From positions 62,001-126,000 of the forward strand of contig CAZWJF010000008.1 in the NCBI GenBank assembly GCA_964634325.1: 64,000 nt of DNA, in the 5' to 3' direction. This DNA comes from JAJXWB01 sp964634325. Lineage in GTDB: Bacteria > Pseudomonadota > Alphaproteobacteria > Rhizobiales > Beijerinckiaceae. A program made the translations under genes and the position numbers. Positions 62,908 through 64,000 of this stretch are shown here, piece by piece (positions within the stretch are counted from its first letter, which is position 1; every line of letters begins with the position of its first letter). A model generated the notes under the pieces. It searched no databases, was not told the DNA's origin, and saw nothing but the letters and a program-made list of their open reading frames with translations.

Positions 62908-63498
62908 TCAGGCTTTCGGGCCGCCGCGCGACACGCCGACCTTGGCCGGACGCAACACGCGCTCGCCGATCGAATAGCCGGCTTCCATGACCTGCAGGAC
63001 CGTGCCCGAGGGCACAGATTCGTCGGGAATTTCGAACAGAGCCTCGTGCAGGTTCGGGTCGAACTTCTGGCCCTGCGGCTCCATTTTCTTGACGCCGTGG
63101 CGGGCGAGGCGCGACTGGAAATCCGCCGCGATCACAGACACGCCGTCGATCATGGTCTTGAGCGGTCCGTCGGCGTCCTTCGGCGCATTCTCTAGCGCAC
63201 GCCCGAGATTGTCGGCGAAAGTCAGCATGTCGCGCGCGAAATTGGCGGCGCCGTAGGCGCGGGCGTCCGCGACTTCCTTCTCGGTCCGGCGCCGCAGGTT
63301 CTCCATCTCGGCCATGGTCCGCAGCACCTTGTCCTTCAGGGCGGCGTTTTCGGCGTAGAGATTTTCCAGTTCGACGAAGGGCTCGGGCTCGCTGGTCGTC
63401 GCCTGCGCGGAAGCGTCGGCGAGCGAGGAGAGGTGGTCGGTCGAAGCGTCAGAGGCCGGGCGGTGAGCCGCGTCTTCGGGCTTTTCTGTCGAATTCAT
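62908..63498 (-). CDS. grpE: Nucleotide exchange factor GrpE
   Basis: 196 residues. An acidic N-terminus (~1-45) is followed by a long coiled coil (ELENLYAENAALKDKVLRTMAEMENLRRRTEKE, read in parts) and the beta domain with QKFDPNLHEALFEIPDESVPSGTV. The GrpE signature region GYSIGERVLRPAKVGVSRG closes it. It releases ADP from DnaK. No CIRCE element (TTAGCACTC/GAGTGCTAA) was seen in the 69 bases upstream. Confidence 0.95.
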   Translation of the reverse strand: MNSTEKPEDAAHRPASDASTDHLSSLADASAQATTSEPEPFVELENLYAENAALKDKVLRTMAEMENLRRRTEKEVADARAYGAANFARDMLTFADNLGRALENAPKDADGPLKTMIDGVSVIAADFQSRLARHGVKKMEPQGQKFDPNLHEALFEIPDESVPSGTVLQVMEAGYSIGERVLRPAKVGVSRGGPKA

Positions 63499-63567
63499 TT
63501 CGGTTCCATGGGTTCGGTCGCGCCGGATATCAGGGCGCGCGTTCGAAAAATCAAGTCGCGGAAAGGC

Positions 63568-64000
63568 TCAGCTCGCCGCGCGCGCGGGTTTGCGCTCGCC
63601 GCCGAGCGTTTCCAGCAGGCGTCGCTTGATCGCGGCCTGCCGCGCCGGGTTGACGATCTTCGCGCCGGTCAGATCGGTGACGTAGAAGACGTCGACCGCC
63701 TTTTCGCCGAAGGTCACGATGTGGGCGGAACCGATGTTGAGGTTGAGCTTCGAGATCGCGTTGGTGAAATCGAACAGCAGGCCCGGCCGGTCGAGGCCGG
63801 ACACTTCGATGACCGTCGCCCGGTTCGAGAGGCTGTTGTCGATTACGACATCCGGCGCCACGGTGAAGGCGTCGGAGCGGCCGGCCGTCGCGCCGGCCTT
63901 CGCCTTGATCAGATCGACGAGCTTGATCTCGCCGCGCAGCGACTTCTCGATCGCCTCGGCGATGCGCTTGCCGCGACGCAACTCGTCCGAATCCATATCG
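63568..64000 (-). CDS. glnD: [Protein-PII] uridylyltransferase, C-terminal ACT domain (5' end outside window)
   Basis: The frame is open to the right edge, so only the last ~144 residues are present. The second ACT domain is clear: VVIDNSLSNRATVIEVSGLDRPGLLFDFTNAI, read in parts, with GSAHIVTFGEKAVDVFYVTD and LLETLGG at the end. This matches the C-terminus of GlnD, which uridylylates and de-uridylylates PII proteins in response to glutamine bound at the ACT domains. In Rhizobiales glnD ends close to grpE as here. Confidence 0.9.
   Translation of the reverse strand, partial: DMDSDELRRGKRIAEAIEKSLRGEIKLVDLIKAKAGATAGRSDAFTVAPDVVIDNSLSNRATVIEVSGLDRPGLLFDFTNAISKLNLNIGSAHIVTFGEKAVDVFYVTDLTGAKIVNPARQAAIKRRLLETLGGERKPARAAS

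Noticed and set aside
63499..63567. CIRCE element before grpE
   Set aside because: No TTAGCACTC-N9-GAGTGCTAA or close variant was found on either strand.

Overview
This is a high-GC chromosomal window from an alphaproteobacterium, most likely of the order Hyphomicrobiales (Rhizobiales). The evidence is the fabA-fabB-fabI operon divergent from an Irr-type Fur regulator, the rimP-nusA-ylxR-infB-rbfA-truB order, frequent GTG and TTG starts, and many ATGA or GTGA gene overlaps. I cannot name the genus from the sequence. There is no rRNA, CRISPR array, insertion sequence or prophage. One tRNA gene, tRNA-Ser(GGA), is present. No stretch longer than 300 bases lacks a gene.

Layout. Positions 1-8 kb: the 3' end of a MoeB-like gene, RidA, tRNA-Ser, an L-2-hydroxyglutarate-oxidase-like flavoprotein and a thiolase, then TetR, nitronate monooxygenase and a two-subunit molybdenum hydroxylase (IorA/IorB-like). 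Positions 8-16.4 kb: malate synthase G, a glutathione transferase, QueG with an NAD-epimerase, a malic enzyme and a PfkB kinase. Positions 16.4-20.2 kb: recF and gyrB. Positions 20.2-28.1 kb: a CoA-ester catabolic region with enoyl-CoA hydratase, an SDR and an MFS exporter, followed by a tight operon of ACAD11-type acyl-CoA dehydrogenase, APH-fold kinase, SDR and AMP-forming ligase. This gene set resembles the lva (levulinate / 4-hydroxyacid) pathway. Two promoters here share a palindrome, [A/T]TTGTCnnACAAT.

Positions 28.2-35.7 kb hold a small XRE regulator and a six-gene membrane complex built like a group 4 [NiFe]-hydrogenase or formate hydrogenlyase (HyfB, HyfC, HyfE, HyfF, HyfG and HyfI homologues). 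Three of the four cysteines that bind the NiFe site are serines in the large subunit, while the small subunit keeps all four cysteines for its iron-sulfur cluster. It therefore belongs with the energy-converting hydrogenase-related (Ehr) complexes, whose reaction is unknown. This is the most interesting system in the window.

Positions 35.7-41.6 kb: a Spy/CpxP-like periplasmic protein, fabI-fabB-fabA facing irr, an SH3 protein and a 2-hydroxyacid dehydrogenase. Positions 41.6-52 kb: the transcription/translation operon rimP-nusA-ylxR-infB-rbfA-truB followed by rpsO-pnp, all on the minus strand, with a terminator-like hairpin directly before rimP and an oppositely oriented lipoprotein gene between truB and rpsO. 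Positions 52-64 kb: a VOC protein, an S24/LexA-like regulator with tandem palindromes upstream, DUF952-pyrD, yraN-rsmI divergent from an LpoA/YraM-like lipoprotein, a 56-residue small protein, hemW, rdgB-rph, an MFS exporter, a universal stress protein, grpE and the 3' end of glnD. The hrcA gene often found beside rph or grpE in related bacteria is absent here.
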